From UBA10329 sp964500205 (lineage in GTDB: Bacteria > Bacteroidota > Bacteroidia > UBA10329), in assembly GCA_964500205.1 (NCBI GenBank), contig CAZCNS010000015.1, positions 1 through 64,000 on the forward strand: 64,000 bases of DNA. Reading direction: 5' to 3'. Of this stretch, positions 8,459-17,496 are shown one piece after another. The notes beneath the pieces were generated by a model. It did not search any database. It was not told the DNA's origin and worked only from the letters and a program-made list of their open reading frames with translations. The first letter of the stretch is position 1, and each line of letters starts with the position of its first letter. The translations under genes and the position numbers were made by a program.

Positions 8459-8592
8459 TCAGGATTTTCAAAGAACGCACTCCAAAGTTTCGGGATATTT
8501 TAATGTTCCCGACACGAAACAGCGAACGGCAGCATTTTGACAGCGAACGGCTCAAAACGTGCAGCGAACGGCTCAAAATGTGCAGCGAACGG
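8459..8592 (-). repeat. Duplicated upstream block with CAGCGAACGG 21-bp repeats, copy A
   Basis: This block matches 47461-47595 almost base for base. Inside it CAGCGAACGG starts at 8520, 8541, 8562 and 8583, exactly 21 bp apart. The first start is 84 bp (4 x 21) from the last CGCG core of the phased array at 8436. The whole 8211-8592 region therefore shares one 21-bp register. From 8593 to 8797 I see nothing recognisable. Confidence 0.8.
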
Positions 8593-8797
8593 CAACGGCA
8601 TTTTGGGGATTCCGGCCATGAAAACGGGTTTTGGACGCTGATTCCGGGGCAAACGGGGTGCAGAACGTATACCTGACGCACAGCGCTGCACCGAACTGAC
8701 GGACTTCTTGCACCCCCAAAAATTTTTATACCAGTAGATGTCACATATTAAGAAAAGACTACTTTAGTGTTGCTTTTTTCATCCAATACCCCTTAAC

Positions 8798-9193
8798 ATG
8801 AAAAAGGAAGACACCCCCAAGCGACCGGTCGAGCGTCTGGTCTTCAGGACCATGAGCGGTATCCGCGTCCTAAGCCCCGACCGTATCATCTATGTAGGCT
8901 ACATCGAGGAGGAGCACTCCGGGAAGTGCATGCAACTGGCCTACCAGTCGTTGCACAGAGACCGCGTACACGTAGAGCAGCTCTGCTACCGCTCGCTGCG
9001 CTCGCTACGGCTGCCCGATAACGGGCCCATCATGCAGATACACCGCAGGCTCTACCTCAACATTGATTTCGTGGAGGGCATTGACAAGCAGATGCGACTC
9101 ACGTTGAGCGTGGACCTTGAAATGAAGGGCATCAAAGTGGGGCGCTCGTTCCGCAAGGCGTTCGTCAAGGCACTGGGTGCTTGGAAAAGCTGA
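8798..9193 (+). CDS. Stand-alone LytTR-type DNA-binding protein
   Basis: This 131-residue protein is almost entirely a LytTR domain. Typical features are the strand SGIRVLSPDRIIYVGYIEE near residues 20-40, the HRRLYLNIDFVEGID segment near residues 82-97 (the family pattern is HRSYLVNxxxI) and the C-terminal VGRSFRKAFVKAL. There is no receiver or membrane domain, so it is not a classic AlgR/AgrA response regulator. Such single-domain LytTR proteins act as transcription factors. Its targets are unknown; the repeat arrays just upstream (8211-8592) are an obvious but untested candidate. Confidence 0.8.
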   Translation: MKKEDTPKRPVERLVFRTMSGIRVLSPDRIIYVGYIEEEHSGKCMQLAYQSLHRDRVHVEQLCYRSLRSLRLPDNGPIMQIHRRLYLNIDFVEGIDKQMRLTLSVDLEMKGIKVGRSFRKAFVKALGAWKS

Positions 9194-9244
9194 GAGCTGT
9201 GCCGCATGGGCGGGATTTCTCCCGCACGTGCGGGATTCAACAAG

Positions 9245-9388
9245 AGGGGAAATGGGAAAATGGAAAATGGGGAAATGGGGAAATGGGGAAATGGGGAAAT
9301 GGAAAATTGAAAATTGAAAATTGAAAATGGGGAAATGGGGAAATGGGGAAATGGAAAATGGGAAAATGGAAAATGGGGAAATGGGACA
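9245..9388. repeat. GGGAAATGG low-complexity tandem repeat
   Basis: This stretch consists of irregular copies of GGGGAAAT, GGAAAATG and GAAAATTG. It is purine-rich on the plus strand and has no coding potential. It is a likely site of replication slippage, and the same motif ends each copy of the following 238-bp duplication. Confidence 0.85.
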
Positions 9389-9856
9389 GGGCCAACGCAT
9401 TAAAACCGCCCACACGCTGATGATTGCACATAACTAATTGATAATCATATATTTTTGAAAGCGTTGAAAAAGCCTGCACATCCTCCGGATATGCTTCGTG
9501 TTCCTTTGTGAAATGCACTTTGTGCCCTTTGTGTTGAAACACAGTGACTTCCGCAGGAAGTCGGAAAGGCATATCCTTCGCGGTGAATCACAATGCGTTT
9601 GCCGTGGGAAATGGGGAAATGGGAAAGGGCCAACGCATTAAAACCGCCCACACGCTGATGATTGCACATAACTAATTGATAATCATATATTTTTGAAAGC
9701 GTTGAAAAAGCCTGCACATCCTCCGGATATGCTTCGTGTTCCTTTGTGAAATGCACTTTGTGCCCTTTGTGTTGAAACACAGTGACTTCCGCAGGAAGTC
9801 GGAAAGGCATATCCTTCGCGGTGAATCACAATGCGTTTGCCGTGGGAAATGGGGAA
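9389..9856. repeat. 238-bp tandem duplication
   Basis: Positions 9389-9626 are repeated at 9627-9856 with no difference seen over about 230 bp. Each copy ends with GTGGGAAATGGGGAA, which suggests recombination or slippage between flanking GGGAAATGG tracts. Frames reading through the block are just duplicated non-coding sequence. Positions 9857-10121 hold only a small GGCATAAGGCGTAAGGC repeat and nothing else I recognise. Confidence 0.9.
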
Positions 9857-10121
9857 GGCATAAGGCGTAAGGCGTCCTGCTGAGGCGGGATTGTTTAGCG
9901 ACAGGATACATGCAGCAGGTCGCTGTCGTCCCGCTGGTAGCGTTGGTCGTATAGCAGCCCCCTCACTCAGACCGCATGACAGCCTCGGAGGGCCGCCCCC
10001 GACCGTTCAAGCCCGAAAGACCCTTTTTGGGGCGCGTCCCGAAAAGGGTCTCTCGACCAAACGAATCTCTGAACGAAAACCCTCTACTTTAACCTGTCCT
10101 GAACAGGGGACGCCCACAGTG

Positions 10122-10502
10122 TCATTTCAGCACGTGCTGCGCCAATACGCGCTGCACATCATAGACGTTCACCGACTTGTTGAACTGCTTCTTGATGCTC
10201 GGGGTCTGCTCGCTCGACACCCAGATCTTGAGCTCGGCATCGAGGTCGAAGGTGCCTGCGGTCTCCACACTGAAACGAGAGATGCTCTTGTAAGTGACCG
10301 AGAGGTATTCGACCTTGCTGCTGGTGATGCCCTGCTTGTCTATGAGGATGAGCCGCTTATTGGTAAATAGGAACATGTCACGGATCAGCTTGAAGCCGAG
10401 TTCAAACTGCTCTCCCTCGCAAAGCAGGGTGCCGAATTCCTTGTTGAGGTCTTCCTGACTCACTGCGCCCGCATTGCCGAGCAATCCAGAGAAAAATCCC
10501 AT
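10122..10502 (-). CDS. Bacterial PH-domain protein (YvbH-like)
   Basis: This 126-residue protein is nearly all one bacterial pleckstrin-homology domain (PF08000-like). The N-terminus MGFFSGLLGNAG is typical, followed by DLNKEFGTLLCEGEQFELGF and the core LFTNKRLILIDKQGITSSKVEYLSV, in which the family pattern FTxxRLILxDxQG is clear. The end is a helix. The cellular role of this family is unclear; it lacks a membrane segment and a signal peptide. It is monocistronic here, between repeats and the sorting-domain fragment at 10643. Confidence 0.85.
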   Translation of the reverse strand: MGFFSGLLGNAGAVSQEDLNKEFGTLLCEGEQFELGFKLIRDMFLFTNKRLILIDKQGITSSKVEYLSVTYKSISRFSVETAGTFDLDAELKIWVSSEQTPSIKKQFNKSVNVYDVQRVLAQHVLK

Positions 10503-10642
10503 GCGTGTTCTGATTTATTGGTGATTGATGATTGATGATTGATGATTGATGATCGCTGCGCTAAAGATAAGTGATGCATTATTTGGGAGGATTCCTGATG
10601 AAAGACCACTGAAAGAGAGAATTAAAACACCTGCCCATGCCC

Positions 10643-10910
10643 ATGAAAAAGGGCCACATCATTGCTGACGCGGCCCTTTCAGGGTCAAAATACTGTGGAC
10701 ATTACTTGACCACTGCAATCCTTGTGGTACCGAGCAGATTCCCCTCGCTCACGCGGAGCAGGTAGATGCCACCAGCAACATCTTCCAAGGCCACCTCAGG
10801 TTGTAGAGAGTTGGCCGCTGAGCGGAAGACGATCCGTCCTGTGTTGTCCATCACCATCACCTCGGCCTTGGGTGTGAAGCCACTGCCTTGCAGATCGAGA
10901 CGGAACTGGC
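10643..10910 (-). pseudogene. Detached 3' end of a T9SS protein gene
   Basis: These 268 bp match 18934-19201 with only about four differences seen. They comprise the last ~70 codons of the 18993-22733 gene, its stop codon and its terminator hairpin. The reading frame is intact to a stop, ending GTTRIAVVK, but there is no start codon and no upstream part. It is a duplicated T9SS sorting-domain coding end. One difference breaks a base pair in the terminator stem (GGGCCAC against GGGCCGC). Positions 10503-10642 contain a GATTGAT microsatellite (about 10520-10550) and nothing else recognised. Confidence 0.9.
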
Positions 10911-10984
10911 ACGCGCCTTTTCCTGATCCACCCGAAAGAACTGCTTCAACTGAGAATGATCAGCACATGGGGCGACAAGTGCTA

Positions 10985-10992
10985 TACATTTG
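10985..10992 (+). promoter_or_regulatory. TAnnTTTG promoter -7 element
   Basis: TACATTTG matches the Bacteroidota sigma-A -7 consensus TAnnTTTG exactly. It ends 8 bp before the ATG at 11001, so the transcript would have almost no leader. A -33 element is not clear. Confidence 0.6.
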
Positions 10993-11000
10993 CAGCCGCA

Positions 11001-11318
11001 ATGAGCAAGCTTTGTTGTCATGTGGTCGCACTGCTATTGGCAGTATTCACCTTCAATCAGGTGGCAATGAGCTATGCGCTTACCATTGATAGCCGGACAG
11101 AAGTGTGTGACCTCCTGGAGGTAGAGGCCGAGAAGACAGCAGAGACGCTTGAGTTGAAGCTGAAAGAAGTGAACGGCTTTGCTCCTGTGCTGATGGCCTT
11201 TATGGTTCTGCGAGATTCAGGCAGCTTCAGCCCTATCCGAATCCAAAGACCACAAGGCAGCACCCCGCATGGCAATCATGTGCCCGTCTACATAGATGAG
11301 CGCGTGCTGCGTATCTGA
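11001..11318 (+). CDS. Small predicted exported protein before dabA
   Basis: This 105-residue protein matches no family I know. Residues 1-25 form a signal peptide or membrane anchor (MSKLCCHVVALLLAVFTFNQ) that ends near SYA. The rest is a small soluble domain with DLLEVEAEKTAETLELKLKEVN, likely a helix. I chose ATG 11001 over an in-frame ATG at 10956 because it is followed at once by the hydrophobic segment and is preceded by a promoter element at 10985. It lies 132 bp before dabA on the same strand and may be the first gene of that operon. Its function is unknown. Confidence 0.6.
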   Translation: MSKLCCHVVALLLAVFTFNQVAMSYALTIDSRTEVCDLLEVEAEKTAETLELKLKEVNGFAPVLMAFMVLRDSGSFSPIRIQRPQGSTPHGNHVPVYIDERVLRI

Positions 11319-11450
11319 TACCATTTCCTGAACCGCACTGACGGGTAGACTCTGTCCGCTCTGCCGTGCTCCGTCCTGTCCTCTGCTGACGGGCCGACCT
11401 GCGCATCCGCTGCGCACTCATTCATCAGGAAATCAGTTTTCAGAACAACA

Positions 11451-13961
11451 ATGAACCAGTCCAGTACTGAATTCAATGTGCATGCGTTGCTGCACGACCT
11501 CAGACATTACCTGCCTGCGCAGGCCCCTCTGAAGGATTTCATTCACCACAACACGCTGCACGCCTTTCAGCACCTGCCCTTCTTTGAGGCAACACGCAAG
11601 GCATCGGTCATCTTCGGATATCGCACCCTGTTTCCGTTGCAGGAGTTCAGGGAACTTTATCGGAACAACAGGATTGACGATGCCGTGCTGAGTGGACTCA
11701 TCGCGGAGAGACATGTTTCAAAAGGAAACGGAACACTCGCAGAATGGCGGCACCGACTTTTGGAAAAGGGTTATGTCCAAGAGCCGAACAAACGCATCGG
11801 TGCGTTGCGTCATGCGTGGAAGCAGGAATACCACATCGACCTGAATGCGCTGGTGCATCCCGACCTGTTCCGCCTGCTCAACAGCTATCTGGACCAAGGC
11901 ATCGCCATCTGGCGATTCCCTGAGACCGCCAAAGGGCTGTTGGCCGACCTGCGTGAGATGGAACGCGAGTCGCTGGTGAGCCTGTTCCGCACCGACCGTG
12001 CACGCGACATGCTGCAATCGGGCGGGCCGTGCATAACGGAACTGCTCAAGCTGCTGGTGGGCGATGAGGCACTGTATGCGCAATATGTGTTCGACCAGCA
12101 GTTGGCCCACGCGGGTTGGTCGGGCATGGTGGCCAACCTGGAGGGGCAGCCGCAGGGTCTGTTGGACAGGCGAAAGGTGTCTTTGGAGGAGCTCATCGCC
12201 TTGGAGCTGCTGATGGAGCTGGACCGACTGGATACCGCGCTGGGCAGCAAGTGGGCCCCGCTTGGTACTAAGCTGACACACCGCCCGCAACTACTGTTCG
12301 ATGACGTGCCCATGACCGAGCTGGACCATGTGCTGCAACTATGGCAGGAGGCCTTCGAATGGACCTACCATGACCAGGTGCTGGCAGGTTTGGCGTTAGC
12401 GCCCGAGACGGGAAAGGAGCGGCAGGCCACGGCCTTCCAAGCCCTATTTTGCATAGACGACCGCGAATGCTCCGTGCGCAGACATGTGGAACGGTCGGCC
12501 CCGGGATGCGCCACCTTCGGCACCCCCGGCCATTTCGGCATTCCGGCATACTACCGGCCCGAGCACGGGAAGTTCAACACCAAGGTCTGCCCTGCCCCGG
12601 TGCAGCCCAAGCACCTGATAAAGGAAGTGGATGCCGGGAGAAAGAACGGACAGGACCTTCATTTCACGCGCCACACACACGGACTTGTGGGCGGCTGGCT
12701 CATCACGCATACGATAGGGTTCTGGTCAGCTCTCAAGTTGCTGACGCAGGTCTTCTGGCCCTCAACTGAGCCGAGCAGGGCGCTGTCGGCCCAGCACATG
12801 TCGCCCACATCGGGCCTCACGGTGGAACACTTGCCCAAGCACGGTGCGGATGATGGCCTTCAGGTGGGATTCACGGTGGAGGAAATGACCGGCATCGTGC
12901 GGAGTGTGCTCATGAGTATCGGGCTGGTGAAGGACTTCGCCCCGCTGGTATATGCCGTGGGTCATGGCAGCAGCAGCGTGAACAACACGCACTATGCCGG
13001 CTATGACTGCGGGGCCTGCTCCGGACGGCCGGGGTCGGTCAATGCAAGGGCCTTCTGCACCATGGCGAATCATCCGAAAGTGAGGGCCGCATTGGCAGAG
13101 ACAGGCATCTGCATACCTATTGGCACGACCTTCCTCGGGGCACTGCACGACACCTCACGCGATGAGGTGACCTTTTTCGATGAGGAACTGCTGACCGAGG
13201 AGCAGACAGTGCTGCACAGGCGGAACCTGAAGGCCTTTGAACAGGCACTGGACCAGAACGCAAAGGAGCGGTCAAGGAGGTTTGAACTCATCGACACGGC
13301 AAAGAGCGCAAAACGCATCCACGACCGGGTACGCACCCGAACGGTGTCGCTCTTCGAACCGCGTCCGGAGCTGAACCATGCCACCAACGCCCTCTGCATC
13401 GTGGGCCGGAGGCAGCTTACCGACCATCTGTTCTTGGACCGTAGGGCCTTCCTCAACAGCTACGACCACCAAATCGACCCGGAGGGAACCTTTCTGCTCA
13501 ACATCCTTAAAGCGGCCGCACCCGTGTGCGGGGGCATCAATCTGGAGTACTTCTTCTCGCGGGTGGACAACCACAAACTGGGGGCGGGCACCAAGCTGCC
13601 CCACAACGTGATGGGACTGATCGGGGTGGCGAACGGCATAGGGGGCGACCTGCGTCCGGGGCTGCCAAGCCAGATGATCGAGGTGCATGACCCCGTGAGG
13701 CTGATGATCGTGGTGGAGCATGTGCCAGAAGTAGTACTCACCACCATTCAGCACGATGCGGCCACCTTCGGGTGGTTCGACAAGGGATGGGTGTATCTGG
13801 CCACCGTGCATCCGGAGACGCGGGACATCTTCCTGTTCCGCGATGGGGCTTTTCATCCCTACACGCCCCTCACGCAGCAGCTGCCAAGCGTGAGGCATCT
13901 CAATACGCTCATAGAATCGCAGACGGAGAACATCCCCGTCCACATCCTTGAAGAAGCCTGA
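11451..13961 (+). CDS. dabA: DabA: CO2-hydrating subunit of the DAB inorganic-carbon pump (DUF2309)
   Basis: This 836-residue protein is full length for the UPF0753/DUF2309 family. DabA is a beta-carbonic-anhydrase-like subunit that turns CO2 into bicarbonate, powered through its membrane partner. The zinc-site residues align with Halothiobacillus DabA: Cys334 and Asp336 in LFCIDDREC, His505 in AVGHGSSS and Cys520 in GYDCGAC. The spacings (2 and 15 residues) match the family. An N-terminal HHNTLHAFQHLPF motif is also typical. dabB follows after 3 bp, so the two are surely cotranscribed. Confidence 0.96.
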   Translation: MNQSSTEFNVHALLHDLRHYLPAQAPLKDFIHHNTLHAFQHLPFFEATRKASVIFGYRTLFPLQEFRELYRNNRIDDAVLSGLIAERHVSKGNGTLAEWRHRLLEKGYVQEPNKRIGALRHAWKQEYHIDLNALVHPDLFRLLNSYLDQGIAIWRFPETAKGLLADLREMERESLVSLFRTDRARDMLQSGGPCITELLKLLVGDEALYAQYVFDQQLAHAGWSGMVANLEGQPQGLLDRRKVSLEELIALELLMELDRLDTALGSKWAPLGTKLTHRPQLLFDDVPMTELDHVLQLWQEAFEWTYHDQVLAGLALAPETGKERQATAFQALFCIDDRECSVRRHVERSAPGCATFGTPGHFGIPAYYRPEHGKFNTKVCPAPVQPKHLIKEVDAGRKNGQDLHFTRHTHGLVGGWLITHTIGFWSALKLLTQVFWPSTEPSRALSAQHMSPTSGLTVEHLPKHGADDGLQVGFTVEEMTGIVRSVLMSIGLVKDFAPLVYAVGHGSSSVNNTHYAGYDCGACSGRPGSVNARAFCTMANHPKVRAALAETGICIPIGTTFLGALHDTSRDEVTFFDEELLTEEQTVLHRRNLKAFEQALDQNAKERSRRFELIDTAKSAKRIHDRVRTRTVSLFEPRPELNHATNALCIVGRRQLTDHLFLDRRAFLNSYDHQIDPEGTFLLNILKAAAPVCGGINLEYFFSRVDNHKLGAGTKLPHNVMGLIGVANGIGGDLRPGLPSQMIEVHDPVRLMIVVEHVPEVVLTTIQHDAATFGWFDKGWVYLATVHPETRDIFLFRDGAFHPYTPLTQQLPSVRHLNTLIESQTENIPVHILEEA

Positions 13962-13964
13962 GCC

Positions 13965-15839
13965 ATGGAACGTCTGCTGTACATCTTCCTGCTCATTCCT
14001 GCCATCGGCATGGTGCTGAGCGTGCTCATCAGCGCGAGGAGCGAGCGGTGGCTTTCGCGCAATGCGGTGACGACCACAGGGCTGCAACTGCTTGTGGCCT
14101 CGGCATTCACGGTGCAGTGGCTGTGGCAGGGCGCACCTGACCTCAACATCAAGGAGCTGGTGCTCTACCGCACTGAAGGCTACGAGTTCTACCTCGACTT
14201 CTTCTTCGACCGGATAACGGCCACCTACCTGCTGGTAGGTGCGCTGCTCACGTTCGTGATCGCAGTGTACAGTCGCACCTACCTGCACCGCGAGCAGGGC
14301 TACAAGCGGTTCTTCAACACCATCCTGCTCTTCTTCTTCGGTTACAACGCGGTCATCTTCTCAGGTAATCTGGAGACGATGTTCATAGGCTGGGAGGTGC
14401 TGGGCATCTCATCCTTCCTGCTCATCGCGTTCTACCGGGAGCGGTATCTGCCCGTGCGCAATGCGGTAATGGTCTTCTCCATCTACCGCATTGGCGATGT
14501 GGGACTGCTGCTGGCCATGTGGATGAGCCACCACCTGTGGGAGGCGAACATCCCGTTCACCGTACTGAACAACGATGCGGCCGTGCATGCCCACATCGCA
14601 GAGCACCCGTGGATCGGCCTGCTGATACCGCTGATGCTGCTGGTATCGGCCGCTGCAAAGTCGGCCCAGCTGCCTTTCAGCCCTTGGCTGCCAAGGGCGA
14701 TGGAAGGGCCGACACCATCGAGCGCCATCTTCTACGGTTCGCTGTCGGTGCACATGGGGGTGTTCCTGATGCTGCGGACCTTCCCGTTCTGGGAGGAGCA
14801 GCCGTTGGTGCGCCTCATTGTGGGAGGCATGGGTCTGCTGACGGCCATTATCGCCACGCCCACGGCAAGGGTGCAGAGCAGCATAAAGGCGCAGATCGCA
14901 TACTCGAGCATCGCGCAGATCGGGCTCATCTTCATAGAGGTGGCGGCCGGATGGGAGACCTTGGCCCTCATTCACTTCGCGGGCAACGCCTTCCTGCGGA
15001 CGTACCAGCTACTGGTGTCGCCCAGCGCGGTCACATACCTCATCCGCGACCAGTTTTACCACTTCGAGCCTAAGCGGCCGGCCATGGAGCGTTTCATGCC
15101 CAAACGGCTGCACAATACTTTCTACATCCTGAGTCTGCGTGAATGGAACCTCGATGTGCTGCTGTTCCGCCTGCTCTGGCAGCCAATGAAGCAGGTGGGC
15201 GGGCTGATGACGGTGGTGAGCTTCCGCAACTTCCTGCTGGGCACGGTGCCGGTGCTACTGGGCGGCATCTGGCTTTATTTCAACCAGAGCTTCCTCCCCA
15301 AGGAGGTGCTGGCCTTTGTGCCCACGCTGTTTGCCTTCATCGGGCTGGTGATGGTGATGCGGGCCTTCACGGAGCGGGGCAGCACACGCAAAGCGTGGAC
15401 ACTCGTGCTGATGAACCACCTGTGGATCGCGCTGGCCGTATCGTTCAACGAGCATTTCGGGTATGACCACACGCTCATCTACCTGAGCGGTATCGGAGTG
15501 GCTTTCCTTCTGGGTATGGGGACGATCAACCGCCTGCGCAGGCTGGAGCCCGACTCACATCTGGACCGCTTCCATGGGTTTTCGGACCGCCACCCAAGGC
15601 TGGGCATGATGTTCCTGGCGGCCTGTCTCGGCATGGCAGGGTTCCCTATCTCGCCATCTTTCGTGGGCGAGGACCTCATCTTCAGCCATATCCACACCGA
15701 CCAGCTGGCACTGGCCTTCTTCGTAGCATCAAGCTTCATTGTCGATGGACTTGCACTGATTAGGATGTATGCGCGGCTGTTCCTGGGGCCGCATGACGGT
15801 CCGCAGCATCCCATGACCAACACTTCTTCAACGAATTGA
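13965..15839 (+). CDS. dabB: DabB: NuoL/MrpA-like membrane subunit of the DAB pump
   Basis: This 624-residue multi-pass protein belongs to the proton-conducting family of NADH dehydrogenase subunit NuoL. The family core AAKSAQLPFSPWLPRAMEGPTP is present near residues 229-250, as is FIGWEVLGISSFLLIAFYR near residues 140-158. With DabA it couples cation movement to one-way CO2 hydration, trapping bicarbonate in the cell. Isolated NuoL paralogues beside DUF2309 are diagnostic of DAB operons; no other Complex I gene is nearby. It starts 3 bp after dabA and ends 31 bp before the SulP gene. Confidence 0.95.
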   Translation: MERLLYIFLLIPAIGMVLSVLISARSERWLSRNAVTTTGLQLLVASAFTVQWLWQGAPDLNIKELVLYRTEGYEFYLDFFFDRITATYLLVGALLTFVIAVYSRTYLHREQGYKRFFNTILLFFFGYNAVIFSGNLETMFIGWEVLGISSFLLIAFYRERYLPVRNAVMVFSIYRIGDVGLLLAMWMSHHLWEANIPFTVLNNDAAVHAHIAEHPWIGLLIPLMLLVSAAAKSAQLPFSPWLPRAMEGPTPSSAIFYGSLSVHMGVFLMLRTFPFWEEQPLVRLIVGGMGLLTAIIATPTARVQSSIKAQIAYSSIAQIGLIFIEVAAGWETLALIHFAGNAFLRTYQLLVSPSAVTYLIRDQFYHFEPKRPAMERFMPKRLHNTFYILSLREWNLDVLLFRLLWQPMKQVGGLMTVVSFRNFLLGTVPVLLGGIWLYFNQSFLPKEVLAFVPTLFAFIGLVMVMRAFTERGSTRKAWTLVLMNHLWIALAVSFNEHFGYDHTLIYLSGIGVAFLLGMGTINRLRRLEPDSHLDRFHGFSDRHPRLGMMFLAACLGMAGFPISPSFVGEDLIFSHIHTDQLALAFFVASSFIVDGLALIRMYARLFLGPHDGPQHPMTNTSSTN

Positions 15840-15870
15840 AAATCAAACCCTCATTCAAAAACACACTGCA

Positions 15871-17487
15871 ATGAAAAAGCAAGCAACTACTGCCCCTGCC
15901 ACAGGTTGGGCAGGATTCAAAGAAAACTGGAAGAATGACATCCTTCCCGGTTTCATGGTGTTCCTTCTGGCACTTCCGCTCAGTCTGGGCATCGCGAAGG
16001 CCAGCGGATTCCCGCCTGCCATGGGTGTGCTCACTGCCATGGTGGGCGGTCTGTTCACCAGTTTCTTCAACGTTTCGTCCCTCACCATCAAGGGTCCTGC
16101 CGCAGGTCTCATAACCGTGTGCGCGGCCGCGGTACTGGAGTTCGGGGGTGGCGAAGAGGGATGGCATACGGTAAGTGCCATCATCGTGGTGATGGCGGTC
16201 ATACAGGTCTTGTTCGGACTGCTGAAATTCGGTTCGCTGAGCGACTTTTTCCCCCACTCAGCCGTGCATGGCATGCTGGCCGCCATCGGCATCATCATCA
16301 TCGCCAAGCAGATCCCGGTGCTGCTGGGCGATGACCCGAGCATCTACAAAGGCGAGGGGCCGATAGAGCTGCTTCTCGACATCCCTAAGTTCATAACTCA
16401 CGCCCATTGGCACATCGCGGTGGTGGGTCTCATCGGACTGGCCATTCTGTTCATCCTGCCGCAGTTGAAGTTCAGTTTCGTGAAGAAGGTGCCTGGCCCC
16501 CTGTTTGTGCTGCTCATGGCGATACCACTCTCGCTCTACTGGCATTTCAGGGAAACAGAGCCCGCGTATTCGCTCGTCACCATTGGAGACTTCTGGGGAT
16601 CCGTGAGCCTCAATGCCGACTTCTCGCAGATCGGCACGTTCGCCTTCTGGAAGTACGTGTTCATGTTCCTGTTCGTAAGCAGCCTTGAATCGCTGCTCAC
16701 GGTGAAGGCCACCGATAACCTTGATCCCTACAGGAGGGTCTCAGACTATAACGGTGACCTGAAGGCCCAAGGCGCGGGCAACCTGCTCTCGGGTCTGCTG
16801 GGTGGGCTTCCAATGATATCGGAGGTGGTGCGCAGCTCGGGTAACGTGAGCTTCGGGGCGAGGACCAAATGGTCGAACTTCTTCCATGGAGGTTTCCTTC
16901 TGCTTGCCATGCTGCTGTTGATACCTGTGATCGAGATGATCCCTAACGCTGCACTGGCGGCCATGCTCATTTTTGCGGGCTACCGGTTGGCCGCACCGAA
17001 AGAGTTCATCCACACCTACCACATCGGCAAGGAGCAGCTGGCCATCTTCCTCGCCACCATCATCGTCACCTTGGCAGAGGACCTGCTGCTGGGCATCGCT
17101 ACGGGCATCCTGGTCAAGTTCCTGTTCCACCTCTACAACGGTGCCACGCTCAAAAGTCTGTTCAGCGCCAATTATGACCTCAAGAGGTCAGGTGAACGGG
17201 AATTCGTGCTCACCGTGAACGAATCGGCCGTGTTCTCCAATCTGATCGGCTACAAGACGCTGCTCACATCTCTTCCTGAAGGAGCTGCGGTGCGCATCGA
17301 TTTCAGCAATGCGAAGCTCATCGATCACTCATTCACGGCATTCCTCTCTCATTTTCAGAAAGAATACCAAGCCCGTGGCGGAGCGATAGAGCTTACTGGG
17401 CTGGACAACCATCGACCGCTGTCCAAACACCCACAGGCCACGAGAACCCTTAAACCTGGCCGAAAAACCAAGGCACATGCCGCATAG
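15871..17487 (+). CDS. SulP-family anion transporter (likely bicarbonate)
   Basis: This 538-residue inner-membrane protein has about a dozen hydrophobic segments and the SulP signature region GLPLSLGIAKASGFPP-like near residues 28-50 (here FLLALPLSLGIAKASGFPP). The ISEVVRSSGNVSFGARTKWSNFFHG segment (about 316-340) is typical of BicA/SulP transporters. A short STAS-like domain covers about residues 445-520. SulP proteins carry sulfate, bicarbonate or other anions. Placement between dabB and a porin makes bicarbonate the best guess, but the substrate is inferred from context. It lies 31 bp after dabB and 9 bp before the porin gene. Confidence 0.88.
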   Translation: MKKQATTAPATGWAGFKENWKNDILPGFMVFLLALPLSLGIAKASGFPPAMGVLTAMVGGLFTSFFNVSSLTIKGPAAGLITVCAAAVLEFGGGEEGWHTVSAIIVVMAVIQVLFGLLKFGSLSDFFPHSAVHGMLAAIGIIIIAKQIPVLLGDDPSIYKGEGPIELLLDIPKFITHAHWHIAVVGLIGLAILFILPQLKFSFVKKVPGPLFVLLMAIPLSLYWHFRETEPAYSLVTIGDFWGSVSLNADFSQIGTFAFWKYVFMFLFVSSLESLLTVKATDNLDPYRRVSDYNGDLKAQGAGNLLSGLLGGLPMISEVVRSSGNVSFGARTKWSNFFHGGFLLLAMLLLIPVIEMIPNAALAAMLIFAGYRLAAPKEFIHTYHIGKEQLAIFLATIIVTLAEDLLLGIATGILVKFLFHLYNGATLKSLFSANYDLKRSGEREFVLTVNESAVFSNLIGYKTLLTSLPEGAAVRIDFSNAKLIDHSFTAFLSHFQKEYQARGGAIELTGLDNHRPLSKHPQATRTLKPGRKTKAHAA

Positions 17488-17496
17488 ACCAGCAAG

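Noticed and set aside
8187..8744. Open minus-strand frame of 185 codons over phased array A
   Set aside because: The N-terminal part is not protein-like. Differences between the two duplicated copies change amino acids (K/R, N/K), and the open frame follows from the 21-bp (3 x 7) period. It is kept as a repeat, with coding left open in the findings.
9237..9810. Overlapping minus-strand frames sharing an identical 65-codon segment
   Set aside because: They are products of the 238-bp tandem duplication and the GGGAAATG microsatellite, not genes.
13272..14288. 338-codon minus-strand frame across dabA and dabB
   Set aside because: It is the antisense of two well-supported genes, and its composition is not protein-like.
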